Assembly: GCF_000620165.1 (NCBI RefSeq)
Contig: NZ_JHVN01000017.1
Span: forward strand, 1 to 64,000
Length of the DNA: 64,000 nucleotides
Direction: 5' to 3'
Origin: Anoxybacillus tepidamans PS2
GTDB lineage: Bacteria > Bacillota > Bacilli > Bacillales > Anoxybacillaceae
A model generated the notes under the pieces. That model did no database searches, was not told where the DNA came from, and saw only the letters and a program-made list of their open reading frames with translations. The translations under genes and the position numbers were made by a program. Shown piece after piece: positions 9,697 through 17,988 of the stretch. Numbering within the stretch: position 1 is the first letter of the stretch; each line of letters starts with the position of its first letter.

Positions 9697-9999
9697 TTAT
9701 ATTGAAAACTAGTTATAAGCAAAATTTACTATGCAACTAGAATTTTTTCTGGTAACGAAGCACACTTTAGTTATAGTATTAAAAGACTTTGTGAAAGAAC
9801 TGAGGCGACGTGGAACATTGCCCGTTACAATAAAGAAGAGTAAAAAATATGGAGAAGCATGCGTGGCTAAGCTTCTCCATTTAGTATGCAAAACTGCTGT
9901 AAAAGAATTTTATAACTATGACTTCCTGATCCATCATTTACAACTAAAACATTGTAAATAAGCGTTTTGATTTACCCTATAAAATTAATTTGCCGTCTG
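9697..9999. other. Gene-free stretch
   Basis: Only a plus-strand frame at 9731-9961 is open here. It lacks a ribosome binding site and has no recognisable protein character, so I see nothing supportable in this stretch. Confidence 0.55.
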
Positions 10000-10380
10000 T
10001 TACTGCCTAGCGTTCTCCGCCTTGCCTATTTGCGAATATAGTGAAGATAGTTGTTCTTTCTCGGGCTCTTTGCTTATATTCAACATAATTACCCCAACAA
10101 TAATCATTAGTATCGCCATTATCTTGAACACGGAAAAGTGCTCTTTAAAGTATACAATTCCTATGGTTGCAATCATAGCGGTGCCTAACCCAGACCATAT
10201 AGAGTAGGCAATGCTTACATCAATTTTTCGAAGCGCTAACGTGACTAAGGTGAGACTTGTTCCGTAAAAAACAAACAATAAAATCGAAGGAATAAATTTC
10301 GTAAATCCCTCTGACAATTTCATACAGGTGGTGCCTAACACTTCCGAAACAATCCCTAACAAAAGAAACAACCAACTCAT
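10000..10380 (-). CDS. SMR-family (EmrE-like) small multidrug efflux protein
   Basis: SMR proteins are four-helix, proton-coupled exporters of cationic drugs that work as dimers. The protein has four hydrophobic helices, the membrane-embedded glutamate in helix 1 (LLLGIVSEVLGTTCMK), the helix-3 signature DVSIAYSIWSGLGTA, and the closing helix MAILMIIVGVIML. The core is about 107 residues as usual, with an extra 19-residue polar C-terminal tail (SKEPEKEQLSSLY...). The start ATG follows GAGGAG. It stands alone; SMR proteins often act in pairs, and no partner gene is beside it. Confidence 0.93.
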   Translation of the reverse strand: MSWLFLLLGIVSEVLGTTCMKLSEGFTKFIPSILLFVFYGTSLTLVTLALRKIDVSIAYSIWSGLGTAMIATIGIVYFKEHFSVFKIMAILMIIVGVIMLNISKEPEKEQLSSLYSQIGKAENARQ

Positions 10381-10486
10381 TAATTCTCCTCCTATGGTTA
10401 TGAATATAACTGTCCGAATACAGAAATGATCTCAATCCGTTTTGCAAATACACGTAGATTTGTAGCATACATATCTTGCACAAAAT

Positions 10487-10512
10487 AAATGGAACCCCCT
10501 TCGGTTCCATTT
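10487..10512. terminator. Hairpin terminator or bidirectional hairpin
   Basis: AAATGGAACC (10487-10496) pairs with GGTTCCATTT (10503-10512) around a short loop. It stands between the SMR gene and the TauD gene, both minus strand, and could end the upstream TauD transcript. Confidence 0.55.
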
Positions 10513-10526
10513 ATCACCCAAACTAA

Positions 10527-10581
10527 TGAACCTCCCCCATCTACATTTCATTTAGAGGTGGGAGACTTCTCGGTGAATGTG
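10527..10581 (-). repeat. Hairpin element, variant A, copy 3, joined to the TauD stop codon
   Basis: The minus strand reads TTTTAA, then CACATTCACCGAGAAG, the stem CTCCCACCTC / GTAGATGGGGGAG, ending GGTTCA. The TAA of the flank is the stop codon of the dioxygenase gene, so the element begins exactly where the coding region ends. Confidence 0.75.
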
Positions 10582-11514
10582 TTAAAATGGCTCATCCCCA
10601 ACGATCGCCACCCGTTCAGCCTTGCGAGGATAAGGGTAATAATCAGAAACAGCATAATGTTGCGTAGCCCGGTTATCCCAGAAGGCTACCGAATCCTTCT
10701 CCCATTGAAAACGGACTTGATATTCTGGAATATGCGCTTGTCGAAACAAATACTGAAGCAGCCTCTCACTCTCCTCCGGCTCGAGCCCAACAATTCTAGT
10801 GGTAAAGGCAGGATTCACAAACAATGTTTTTCTCCCTGTTTCCGGGTGAGTTCGGACAACTGGATGCTCAACAGGCGGGAATTCCTCTTGTTTGGCCGCT
10901 AATTCTTCAGGATCCATTAAGTGACTAAAAGAAGGGGTAAAATCATGAATAGCAGTGAGATGATCTATCCGTTCCTTAATCTCGTCAGGCAAGTTGTCAT
11001 ATGCAGCCCCCATGTCAGCCCATAGAGTATCACCACCAATTGGAGGCGTTTCAATCAACCTTAGTACAGCCGCTTTCGCAGGATTGATTCGAAAAGTTAC
11101 GTCGGAATGCCAAATATTTTCGTAACCACCTTGCTTATCATTTCTAGAAAAGCGCACCACTTCTTTTGATTGACCTTTTTCAACTGGATAAAATGGATGA
11201 ACCTCTAATTCTCCCCATAACCGGGCAAATGCTCGTTGCTGCTCGCTAGTGATTTTTTGGTTGCGGAAGAAAAGCACTTTCCATTCTAGCAGTGCGCGGT
11301 TTAATTCCGCTTGCAGTTCGGGAGTAATCGGTTCTCTCAAATCAACTCCAATGATCTCGGCACCTATAATCGGACTTAAAGGTTTGACTTCAAAAAGCAA
11401 ATAAGGCTTTTCCTCGACACCTTCAGGCAAGCGTCTTAAAACACGTGGTCCTACGTAATCTTCACGATTTTCAAATTTTAGCGGTCGAAAGTAATTCGTA
11501 TTCACTTTAGACAT
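10582..11514 (-). CDS. TauD/TfdA-family Fe(II)/2-oxoglutarate dioxygenase
   Basis: Enzymes of this family hydroxylate taurine or other alkylsulfonates so that sulfite is released, using 2-oxoglutarate and O2. The iron ligands are visible: the HxD motif in NIWHSDVTF and the distal histidine in NRATQHYAVSDY, followed by the 2-oxoglutarate-binding arginine in RKAERVAI. I choose the ATG at 11514, seven bases after AAAGGGGT, rather than the one six bases earlier; this gives 310 residues. It follows a sulfonate/taurine-type ABC transporter on the same strand, supporting a sulfur-scavenging role. The true substrate could be taurine or another sulfonate. The stop codon abuts a hairpin element. Confidence 0.88.
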   Translation of the reverse strand: MSKVNTNYFRPLKFENREDYVGPRVLRRLPEGVEEKPYLLFEVKPLSPIIGAEIIGVDLREPITPELQAELNRALLEWKVLFFRNQKITSEQQRAFARLWGELEVHPFYPVEKGQSKEVVRFSRNDKQGGYENIWHSDVTFRINPAKAAVLRLIETPPIGGDTLWADMGAAYDNLPDEIKERIDHLTAIHDFTPSFSHLMDPEELAAKQEEFPPVEHPVVRTHPETGRKTLFVNPAFTTRIVGLEPEESERLLQYLFRQAHIPEYQVRFQWEKDSVAFWDNRATQHYAVSDYYPYPRKAERVAIVGDEPF

Positions 11515-11562
11515 GGACATACCCCTTTCATATATACTAGTTAAAATGCAAATAAGACTAGC

Positions 11563-12393
11563 TTAATTAGCTGTTTTAAAATCGCTTCGTATGGCTGAAA
11601 TTAAGTGATGACGCAGTTCATTAAATTCTTTTAAATATTTGATCTCTCGTACTGATTGAGCGCGGTGTAATAACGGATTAGGCAAATCTACTATAATTCT
11701 CCCAGGACAAGAGTTCATCACTAAAATTCTGCTCCCTAACAATAGGGCTTCTTCTACATCGTGGGTAATAAAAAAGATACACTTCTTTGTTTTTTTCCAA
11801 ATTTCTAGAAGATGAATTTGCATGTTTTCTCGAGTTAGAGCGTCTAATGCGCTAAATGGTTCATCCATTAAAATCACTTGCGGATCAGTTGCTAATGTCC
11901 TAGCCATAGCTGCCCTTTGTTTCATCCCCCCCGAGAGTTGGTAAGGCAGCATTTTAGCAGAAGACTCCAGGCCTACAAGATTTAAATAATGAGAAACAAG
12001 TTGCTTTCTCTCACGTTTGGATATAGATTGCATTTTTAAGCCAAATTCAATATTTTTTTCAATAGTTAGCCATGGAAAAAGATTATGATGTTGAAATACT
12101 ACTCCCACGCTAGGATTAGGGCCGGTATGTGGCTTATTGTTAATTATTACTTCCCCTGCGGCCGGTTTCTGAAAACCTGCTAATATATTTAGTAAAGAAG
12201 ATTTGCCGCATCCTGATGGCCCTAACAGACAAACAAAATCATTCTCATCTAATTGCAGATTTATACCATCCAATATAGGAAGCCCGTGATCTCCGTTTGA
12301 ATAATATAGGCTAATATTTTTTAACTCTATGAACGCAGTGTTGCGATTTTTTAAAGTCTCTGACTTTGTTTTGACAGAAGTAGTCGCATACAT
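11563..12393 (-). CDS. ABC transporter ATP-binding protein, sulfonate/taurine type (SsuB/TauB-like)
   Basis: This is the ATPase that drives uptake with the permease and lipoprotein encoded upstream. Walker A is GPSGCGKSS, the Q-loop is in FQHHNLFPW, the signature is LSGGMKQRAAMARTLA, Walker B is VILMDEPFSALD, and the H-loop is ITHDVEEAL. The FPW after the Q-loop and the ALDALTR stretch are typical of the nitrate/sulfonate/taurine ATPase family. It has 276 residues with GGGAGGG upstream. It sits 22 bases after the lipoprotein gene and 48 before the dioxygenase gene. Confidence 0.92.
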   Translation of the reverse strand: MYATTSVKTKSETLKNRNTAFIELKNISLYYSNGDHGLPILDGINLQLDENDFVCLLGPSGCGKSSLLNILAGFQKPAAGEVIINNKPHTGPNPSVGVVFQHHNLFPWLTIEKNIEFGLKMQSISKRERKQLVSHYLNLVGLESSAKMLPYQLSGGMKQRAAMARTLATDPQVILMDEPFSALDALTRENMQIHLLEIWKKTKKCIFFITHDVEEALLLGSRILVMNSCPGRIIVDLPNPLLHRAQSVREIKYLKEFNELRHHLISAIRSDFKTAN

Positions 12394-12415
12394 ACATCAT
12401 CCCTCCCATTCATGT

Positions 12416-13471
12416 TCATTTGTAAAGTTCGCTTAGTAGAGCCTGTTGATAAACGGCTAAGCTAGGAGAAGATGATATATTTTTCTGTTTAGCCATAAAG
12501 TCTCCAGTATCTTTTAATATTTTGGCTAGCTTTCCCGCCTTCTCTTGTTCTCCAAAAAAACCTTTCTGCTGAGAAGCATCCAACCATGTAATCTGTTGCA
12601 TTGCTTTTAAAGCTTTTTCAGGAGATAGTCCTAATTCTTTTGAAAGCACTTCGGAAGCTTCTTTCGGTTTATTGCGATAATAATGCACAGCCTGATCCAA
12701 AACAGAGACGTAACCTTTAACAATTTCAGGGTATTTTCTCGCAAAATCTTGACTTACAATTCCAAACTCCCCGGTTACTGTTCCTTTCTTGAACAAATCG
12801 CTTGATGTGACAATCACGCGCCCTCCTTCATTGATTAATTTTGTTTGCGTAGGCTGCCAAATATAAGCGCCGTCTATATCATTTCGTTTCCATGCTGCAT
12901 AGATGTCGGAAGGCTGCATATCAAGAAGGGTGATTTGATCTTTTTCAGGATTGATTTTGGCTGCTCTTAACGCTCCTAGCAAACTATAATGGGAAGTCGA
13001 GCTAAATGTAGTGGCAATTTTCTTACCTTTTAAATCGCTCAACGATGTAATGCCAGAATCTTTTTTTACGACTAACGCTTCGCTTTCGCCGATGACGTCA
13101 TGAAGATAATATATTTTATACGGCAATTTATTTGCGATGCCAACTGCTCCAGGAGGAGTGCCGATAAGGCCAAAGTCAATGCTTCCACTGGCCATGGCGC
13201 TGTTCACATCCCGGCCTGAATCAAATTGAATCCAACGAATTTTAATATGAGGATATTTTTTTTCTAGCAACTTTAACCCTTTTGCCAAAAGTTCTCCATT
13301 CGGCGAAACTTGGTACCCTAACCTAATTTCTTTAGGTTCACTGCTGGAATGAACAGAGAATTCGCTGCTTTTTACAGCAGATGTTTCTTGGTTCGCGCAA
13401 CCAGCTGCAACAATGCATACTTTGATCAGCAAAATAGTTAATAACGTATGTACTTTGTTTTTTAACCTCAT
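12416..13471 (-). CDS. Sulfonate/taurine-type ABC transporter substrate-binding lipoprotein (SsuA/TauA-like)
   Basis: The protein captures the substrate outside the membrane and delivers it to the permease. An N-terminal hydrophobic segment (LLTILLIKVCIVAAGC) ends in a lipobox-like AAGC, so the mature protein is probably a lipoprotein. The folded part has the NMT1/SsuA pattern: IRLGYQVSPNGELLAKG, IRWIQFDSGRDVNSAMASGSIDFG, and SLSDLKGKKIATTFSS. I use the ATG at 13471 (MRLKNK...), preceded by GGGGAG, giving 351 residues. A hairpin element is inserted between it and the upstream permease gene, leaving an unusually long 260-base gap in the operon. Confidence 0.9.
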   Translation of the reverse strand: MRLKNKVHTLLTILLIKVCIVAAGCANQETSAVKSSEFSVHSSSEPKEIRLGYQVSPNGELLAKGLKLLEKKYPHIKIRWIQFDSGRDVNSAMASGSIDFGLIGTPPGAVGIANKLPYKIYYLHDVIGESEALVVKKDSGITSLSDLKGKKIATTFSSTSHYSLLGALRAAKINPEKDQITLLDMQPSDIYAAWKRNDIDGAYIWQPTQTKLINEGGRVIVTSSDLFKKGTVTGEFGIVSQDFARKYPEIVKGYVSVLDQAVHYYRNKPKEASEVLSKELGLSPEKALKAMQQITWLDASQQKGFFGEQEKAGKLAKILKDTGDFMAKQKNISSSPSLAVYQQALLSELYK

Positions 13472-13516
13472 CCTTTTCTCCCCTTTACATAGATTTAACA
13501 ACTATTTGTTCTTAAA

Positions 13517-13572
13517 CATAATCCGCCGAGAAGCCTCCCACCCCTAAGCGAAGTGGAGGTGGAGGAGATTCA
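13517..13572 (+). repeat. Hairpin element, variant A, copy 4 (opposite orientation)
   Basis: The plus strand reads TTAAA, CATAATCCGCCGAGAAG, stem CCTCCCACCCC / GTGGAGGTGGAGG, ending GATTCA. It lies between the permease and lipoprotein genes of the sulfonate operon and is the only copy facing plus. Confidence 0.7.
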
Positions 13573-13732
13573 TTCTCTGTAAATACAATAAAATCAATAT
13601 ATATAAATTTTTGGCAAAAATTATAAAAGAACTGACCCCTCTTTAAACAATGCCTTTGGATTTCTGTTATTCTCATGTGTTCTCCTATGTCACAAGTTGT
13701 TTCTACAGGATGCTTACAACTAGCAGCTCTAA

Positions 13733-14527
13733 TTAATCTTGTTTTCCGACCCAAGAAAATTGAAGACGCTGATACAAGCGAATGATACCATCGAACAAAA
13801 TAGCGATTCCTCCCATTAAAATAATTCCTACAAACACAACGTCGCTTCTCAAATATTTACTTGCATCCAATACGATCCAGCCAATACCTGAAGTAGCCGC
13901 TACCATTTCAGCAGCAACCAATGTAGCATACGTAACACCAATCGCTGTACGTAGTCCTGTTATGATGTCTGGTAAACAAGATGGGAAAATTATGTACAAC
14001 AATATTTTCAGTTTTGTGGCCCCTAAAGATCGTGCGGCATTGAGACGGTTTTGTGGGACACGTTGCACACTGGAGACAGTTGAAATAAACAAAGGGGCAA
14101 AAGCGCTTAAAAATAAAAGTGCAACCTTGGATTTGTCATCAATTCCTAACCACAAAACAAGCAAAGCATAATAGGCTAATGGAGGGAGCGGTCTGTAAAA
14201 TTCAATAATGGGGTCAAAAATCGCAAGTATATATTTGGAGATTCCACAAAGTATCCCCAACGGTACAGCTGTAAGAAGTGCTAAAAATAACGCCAAAAAC
14301 AACCGATATAAGCTATTTATTAGATGAGTATGCAATGGGACTCCTTTATACCCGTTCTTGATTAGCTCTAAAAATGCATTCCAGACAGATTGGGGCGTTG
14401 GCAGAAAAATAGGATCAATCCACTTTAAATTGGTACTTACTGTCCAAATCGCCAATATCAAAGCAATAGTAATTGCCGAAACCCCTCTAACAGGCGCCTG
14501 TTTGTTGCGAATGAATGTTGTAAACAT
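13733..14527 (-). CDS. ABC transporter permease, sulfonate/taurine type (SsuC/TauC-like)
   Basis: The 264-residue protein has about six membrane helices. It shows the binding-protein-dependent permease loop with the EAA-type motif, here NAARSLGATKLKILLYIIFP, where the ATPase docks. The stretch EFYRPLPPLAYYALLVLWLG is typical of the nitrate/sulfonate/taurine permease family. The start ATG at 14527 follows GGGGGAGG. It is the first gene of the operon. The 260-base gap downstream holds a hairpin element, which may affect expression of the rest. Confidence 0.9.
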   Translation of the reverse strand: MFTTFIRNKQAPVRGVSAITIALILAIWTVSTNLKWIDPIFLPTPQSVWNAFLELIKNGYKGVPLHTHLINSLYRLFLALFLALLTAVPLGILCGISKYILAIFDPIIEFYRPLPPLAYYALLVLWLGIDDKSKVALLFLSAFAPLFISTVSSVQRVPQNRLNAARSLGATKLKILLYIIFPSCLPDIITGLRTAIGVTYATLVAAEMVAATSGIGWIVLDASKYLRSDVVFVGIILMGGIAILFDGIIRLYQRLQFSWVGKQD

Positions 14528-14591
14528 GTGTCCTCCCCCGTTTCTTTGAATTTTAGTTGACAACGTTTTTGAGAATAAAATTAATATTATA

Positions 14592-14606
14592 AATTCCTAT
14601 CGGATT
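14592..14606 (-). promoter_or_regulatory. Candidate sulfur-control operator upstream of the sulfonate operon
   Basis: The plus strand AATTCC (14592-14597) and GGATT (14602-14606) form a short inverted repeat around TATC, 65 bases before the permease start. It resembles the ATTCC/GGAAT core of sites bound by CymR-type sulfur regulators in Bacillus. This is a weak similarity only. Confidence 0.25.
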
Positions 14607-14781
14607 ACTTGGTTATATGGTAGCAAATGGGTTTTATATTGTCAATAAATTTTTCCTCTTTAATCCATCTATTAAGTTTCACATGTTGACTGGGGGTTGA
14701 CCTTTTGCACATGAGCATTTGCAAAGGTTGTCCAATAGTGATTAACTCTTCTGTTCCACGTACCATTTACATCAACAAACA

Positions 14782-14811
14782 TCTGGCGGACAATGATAGT
14801 TGTCCGCCAGA
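14782..14811 (+). terminator. Strong hairpin, probable terminator
   Basis: TCTGGCGGACAA (14782-14793) pairs perfectly with TTGTCCGCCAGA (14800-14811), followed by CTAACTGTTTTT on the plus strand. No plus-strand gene is recognised just upstream, so it may be a leftover or may insulate the two divergent promoters. The rest of 14528-14909 holds only AT-rich promoter-like sequence and a weaker hairpin near 14699-14727. Confidence 0.6.
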
Positions 14812-14909
14812 CTAACTGTTTTTAACACGAGATACCAATTCTATCATGAACCTTTTCACAAATGGGTGAATACGGTATGTGGTGATGAATACGAAGGAGG
14901 AAAGCGAAA

Positions 14910-15809
14910 GTGATTCCGATGTATCCGTATTACAGCTATGAGACGGTATGTAAACAAGTGCCGGTTGCGTTTCCGCCCCAGCATCAACCGAAACAACCTG
15001 GCTTGGAATTTTTAATGACCCCAAGGCCCATTTTTGATAATCCGAATTACAAGGGGAGCGGCAAATTACAAAATAAAGTGGCGATTATTACAGGGGGAGA
15101 CAGCGGCATTGGCCGAGCGGTCGCTGTCGCTTTTGCCAAGGAAGGAGCCGATGTAGCGATCGTCTACTTAGACGAGCATGAAGATGCCAAGACAACAAAA
15201 GAATATGTTGAAAAATATGGACGGCGTTGCTTGCTGCTGCCTGGCGATTTGCGGGAAGAGACATTTTGCCGCCAGCTTGTGCAAAAGACGATCGATTTCT
15301 TTGGCGAACTGCATGTTCTTGTGCTAAATCAAGCCGTGCAATATCCGCAAAAAAGCATTCTCCACATTTCAAAAGAGCAGCTAGAAGACACCTTTCGGAC
15401 GAATGTTTTTCCGCTTTTTTTCATCGTTCAAGCGGCCTTGCCTTATTTGAAACCGGGCAGTGCCATTATCAGCACCGCTTCTGTAACCGCATATAAAGGA
15501 GAACCGTCTTTAGTCGATTATTCTTCAACGAAGGGGGCGATTGTATCGTTCACCCGCTCGTTAGCATTGCAACTGGTAAACAAAGGGATTCGCGTCAACG
15601 CTGTAGCGCCAGGCCCGATTTGGACGCCGCTCATTGTTTCCACGTTTCCGGCTGAAAGGGTGAAAACGTTCGGCACTGATACGCCGATGCGCCGGGCCGG
15701 ACAGCCGTATGAACTGGCGCCGACATATGTGTATTTGGCTTCCGATGATTCATCGTACGTAACAGGGCAGGTGCTTCACGTCAACGGCGGCACCATTACT
15801 GAATCATAA
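14910..15809 (+). CDS. Short-chain dehydrogenase/reductase, YhxC/GspA39-like
   Basis: SDR enzymes oxidise or reduce carbonyl/alcohol groups with NAD(P). The cofactor loop is VAIITGGDSGIGRAVA, the catalytic serine is in ISTASVTAY, and the Y-x-x-x-K pair is YSSTKGA. The proline-rich N-terminal extension (about 50 residues, with QVPVAFPPQHQPKQPG) is the hallmark of the Bacillus stress-related SDR subgroup. The GTG at 14910 follows AAGGAGG by nine bases. The catalytic asparagine region reads VLNQAVQYP, slightly different from the usual NNAA(G/E)QxP. The substrate is unknown. Confidence 0.9.
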   Translation: MIPMYPYYSYETVCKQVPVAFPPQHQPKQPGLEFLMTPRPIFDNPNYKGSGKLQNKVAIITGGDSGIGRAVAVAFAKEGADVAIVYLDEHEDAKTTKEYVEKYGRRCLLLPGDLREETFCRQLVQKTIDFFGELHVLVLNQAVQYPQKSILHISKEQLEDTFRTNVFPLFFIVQAALPYLKPGSAIISTASVTAYKGEPSLVDYSSTKGAIVSFTRSLALQLVNKGIRVNAVAPGPIWTPLIVSTFPAERVKTFGTDTPMRRAGQPYELAPTYVYLASDDSSYVTGQVLHVNGGTITES

Positions 15810-16116
15810 CTATTTTATAGTAGAACGCATTTCTGGCCGTCTCTCCCCATTGCTTCATGTCACCATGAATCAGCTCTATTGATCGCTTTTCGATTCAATT
15901 ATTTAGCAGTGAAACGCTTGTCTGTCGCTCCTGCTCATATCGCTAACCTCCTCTCCATCTGTTTTTACAGTCTGATTTCACAAGCAGATTCATTCAATTT
16001 CAAAGAAAAATGAACCGGTCTCTATCTAAACGAACAGCAACACGTGCATATGTTTTGCTTTTTTGCATTGAAATACGGATAATCAAATTATGCAAAATTT
16101 GGAGAGGAGGATCTTA

Positions 16117-16944
16117 ATGGACAGTATTAAAGCGTGTACTACGTTATCCAACGGCGTGACTATGCCTTGGCTCGGGCTTGGGGTTTACAAAGTGCAAAAC
16201 GGCGAGGAAGTGATCAATGCGGTGCGAACCGCTCTTGAAATCGGCTACCGCCATATTGACACGGCCGCGTTTTATGAAAACGAAGAAGGTGTGGGTCAAG
16301 CGGTAAGAGAATCGGGAATACCGCGCGAGCAGTTGTTTATTACGACAAAAGTATGGAATTCCGATCAAGGGTATGAAACGACGCTAAAGGCGTTTGAAAC
16401 AAGCTTGAAAAAATTAGGACTTGAATACGTTGACCTATATTTAGTGCATTGGCCGGTCAAAGGAAAATATAAAGAAACGTATAAAGCGCTTGAAAAAATT
16501 TATAAAGATGGACGGGCGCGCGCGATTGGCGTGAGCAATTTCCATATTCACCACTTAGAGGATTTGCTTGCGGAATGTGAAATCAAACCGATGGTCAATC
16601 AAGTCGAGTACCATCCGCGCCTGACGCAAAAAGAACTGCACGCCTTTTGCAAGCAACACGGCATTCAATTAGAAGCGTGGTCGCCGCTGATGCGCGGTGC
16701 GCTGCTTGAAGAGCCGACGCTTATTGACATTGGACGCAAATATGGCAAAACCCCAGCCCAAGTCATTCTTCGTTGGGACTTGCAAAATGAGGTCGTTACG
16801 ATTCCGAAATCCATTACGCCTGAACGAATTAAAGAAAATGCCGATATTTTTGATTTTGAACTGACAGCGGAGGAAATGGAGCGCATCGATTCATTAAACC
16901 TAAACAAACGAAGCGGGGCGGACCCGGACAATTTTAATTTTTGA
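16117..16944 (+). CDS. Aldo/keto reductase (YtbE/YvgN-like)
   Basis: These NADPH-dependent enzymes reduce aldehydes such as glyoxal and methylglyoxal. The catalytic tetrad is visible: D in [11 protein letters not shown] in AAFYENE, K in TTKVW, and H in YLVHWPV. The signature [15 protein letters not shown] and the cofactor-binding [13 protein letters not shown] are also present. The start is set at the ATG at 16117, behind GGAGAGGAGG; an upstream ATG at 16090 has no such site. This gives 275 residues, the family's usual length. The 280 bases upstream of 16090 hold no gene. Confidence 0.95.
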   Translation: MDSIKACTTLSNGVTMPWLGLGVYKVQNGEEVINAVRTALEIGYRHIDTAAFYENEEGVGQAVRESGIPREQLFITTKVWNSDQGYETTLKAFETSLKKLGLEYVDLYLVHWPVKGKYKETYKALEKIYKDGRARAIGVSNFHIHHLEDLLAECEIKPMVNQVEYHPRLTQKELHAFCKQHGIQLEAWSPLMRGALLEEPTLIDIGRKYGKTPAQVILRWDLQNEVVTIPKSITPERIKENADIFDFELTAEEMERIDSLNLNKRSGADPDNFNF

Positions 16945-17085
16945 ATGCGTCTAGATCAAGGCTCAATCACTCTTCTAAAATAGAAAATGGAACTTTGGGT
17001 GATGTTAGATTTTAACAAATCAACAGAAATCCAAATGGCACGTACTAGAGTGACTGCAAAATGAGCACAAACGGCTAACACGATG

Positions 17086-17144
17086 ACAAAACATCGGCAT
17101 CCCTTTCGTTCTAAATAGAACCTAAGAGGATGCCGATGTTTTGT
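17086..17144. terminator. Bidirectional terminator with 17-bp perfect stem
   Basis: ACAAAACATCGGCATCC (17086-17102) pairs perfectly with 17128-17144, and the loop itself contains GTTCTA/TAGAAC. The A-rich and T-rich edges let it serve both the plus-strand reductase and the minus-strand AhpD-like gene. Confidence 0.8.
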
Positions 17145-17219
17145 TTCGTCTAACGTTTTCTATCGCGTTCTTCTTTAGTAAACGTAAAGCCAAATGGCAA
17201 ATCTATGCTTTCTAGAAGC

Positions 17220-17663
17220 CTACACACATCTTGGGAACATGCCGGTGGAAATCGCGATCCGATTCCACGCATTAATTGTGTTGATGGCCATAATTAATGT
17301 CACAAATTCTTTTTCATCAAAATGGGCGCGAACGCGCTCGTACAATTCTTGCGGAACTCCCTGCTCAGATATGCGCGTGACCGCCTCCGTCAACTCTAGC
17401 GCTGCACGTTCCTTTTCGGTATAGAACGGAGCTTCCCGCCAAGCGCTAAGCAAGTAAAGCCGCTCTTCTGTTTCCCCCATCGCCCTTGCATCTCGCGTAT
17501 GCATATCAAGGCAAAATGCGCAGCCATTGATTTGCGATGCTCGAATTTTAATCAACTCATATAACTTCGGATCCAACCCGCTCGCCTTAATAAACCCTTC
17601 GAGCTTCAGCATCGCTTGAAACGCCTCCGGATTGGCAGTTCGATAATTGAACCTGACTTCCAT
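17220..17663 (-). CDS. Carboxymuconolactone decarboxylase / AhpD-like alkylhydroperoxidase-fold protein
   Basis: AhpD-like proteins use a CxxC pair and a histidine for peroxide reduction or related thiol chemistry. The motif is seen as NGCAFCLDMHTRDA (C-x2-C-x3-H). The surrounding helices (KLYELIKIRASQ, YLLSAWREAPFYTEKERAALEL) fit the family. The ATG at 17663 with AGGAGGAG upstream gives 147 residues; the longer frame to 17768 has no ribosome binding site. The gene stands alone, with a terminator on the 3' side. Its physiological substrate and electron donor cannot be read from the sequence. Confidence 0.92.
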   Translation of the reverse strand: MEVRFNYRTANPEAFQAMLKLEGFIKASGLDPKLYELIKIRASQINGCAFCLDMHTRDARAMGETEERLYLLSAWREAPFYTEKERAALELTEAVTRISEQGVPQELYERVRAHFDEKEFVTLIMAINTINAWNRIAISTGMFPRCV

Positions 17664-17868
17664 CCAATCTCCTCCTAGCTGTAAAATATTCCTTTCGACT
17701 ATAAGACAAAATAGGGCGCTGATGTGTGACACATTATCATAGAAATCAGCATATCCAATTATCGACACTCTTTTTCGTCTATCTCTCGCACGAACGGCGT
17801 AACTATAACACTTATTTTTTTAGGAGAGTTTGCTAGCATGAGCCATTCCCCTTATCGGAAAAACAAGA

Positions 17869-17898
17869 AGAGAGCCGCGACAAGGGAATCGGCTCTCT
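17869..17898 (-). terminator. Terminator of the deaminase gene
   Basis: AGAGAGCCG / CGGCTCTCT stem, with TTCTTGTTTTT following on the minus strand, about 90 bases after the stop codon at 17989. Confidence 0.75.
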
Positions 17899-17988
17899 GA
17901 TCACAATACGTTAGAAACTCTACCGAGATTGAACGGATGTAAGACCCATTTCCCGCTCAGTAATTAGACCGGCCCACTTATATCAATG

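Noticed and set aside
9731-9961. 76-codon plus-strand frame
   Set aside because: No ribosome binding site and no family; lies in a region that otherwise holds only repeats.
13512-13754. 80-codon minus-strand frame between the permease and lipoprotein genes
   Set aside because: It contains the hairpin element in its C-terminal part and has no ribosome site.
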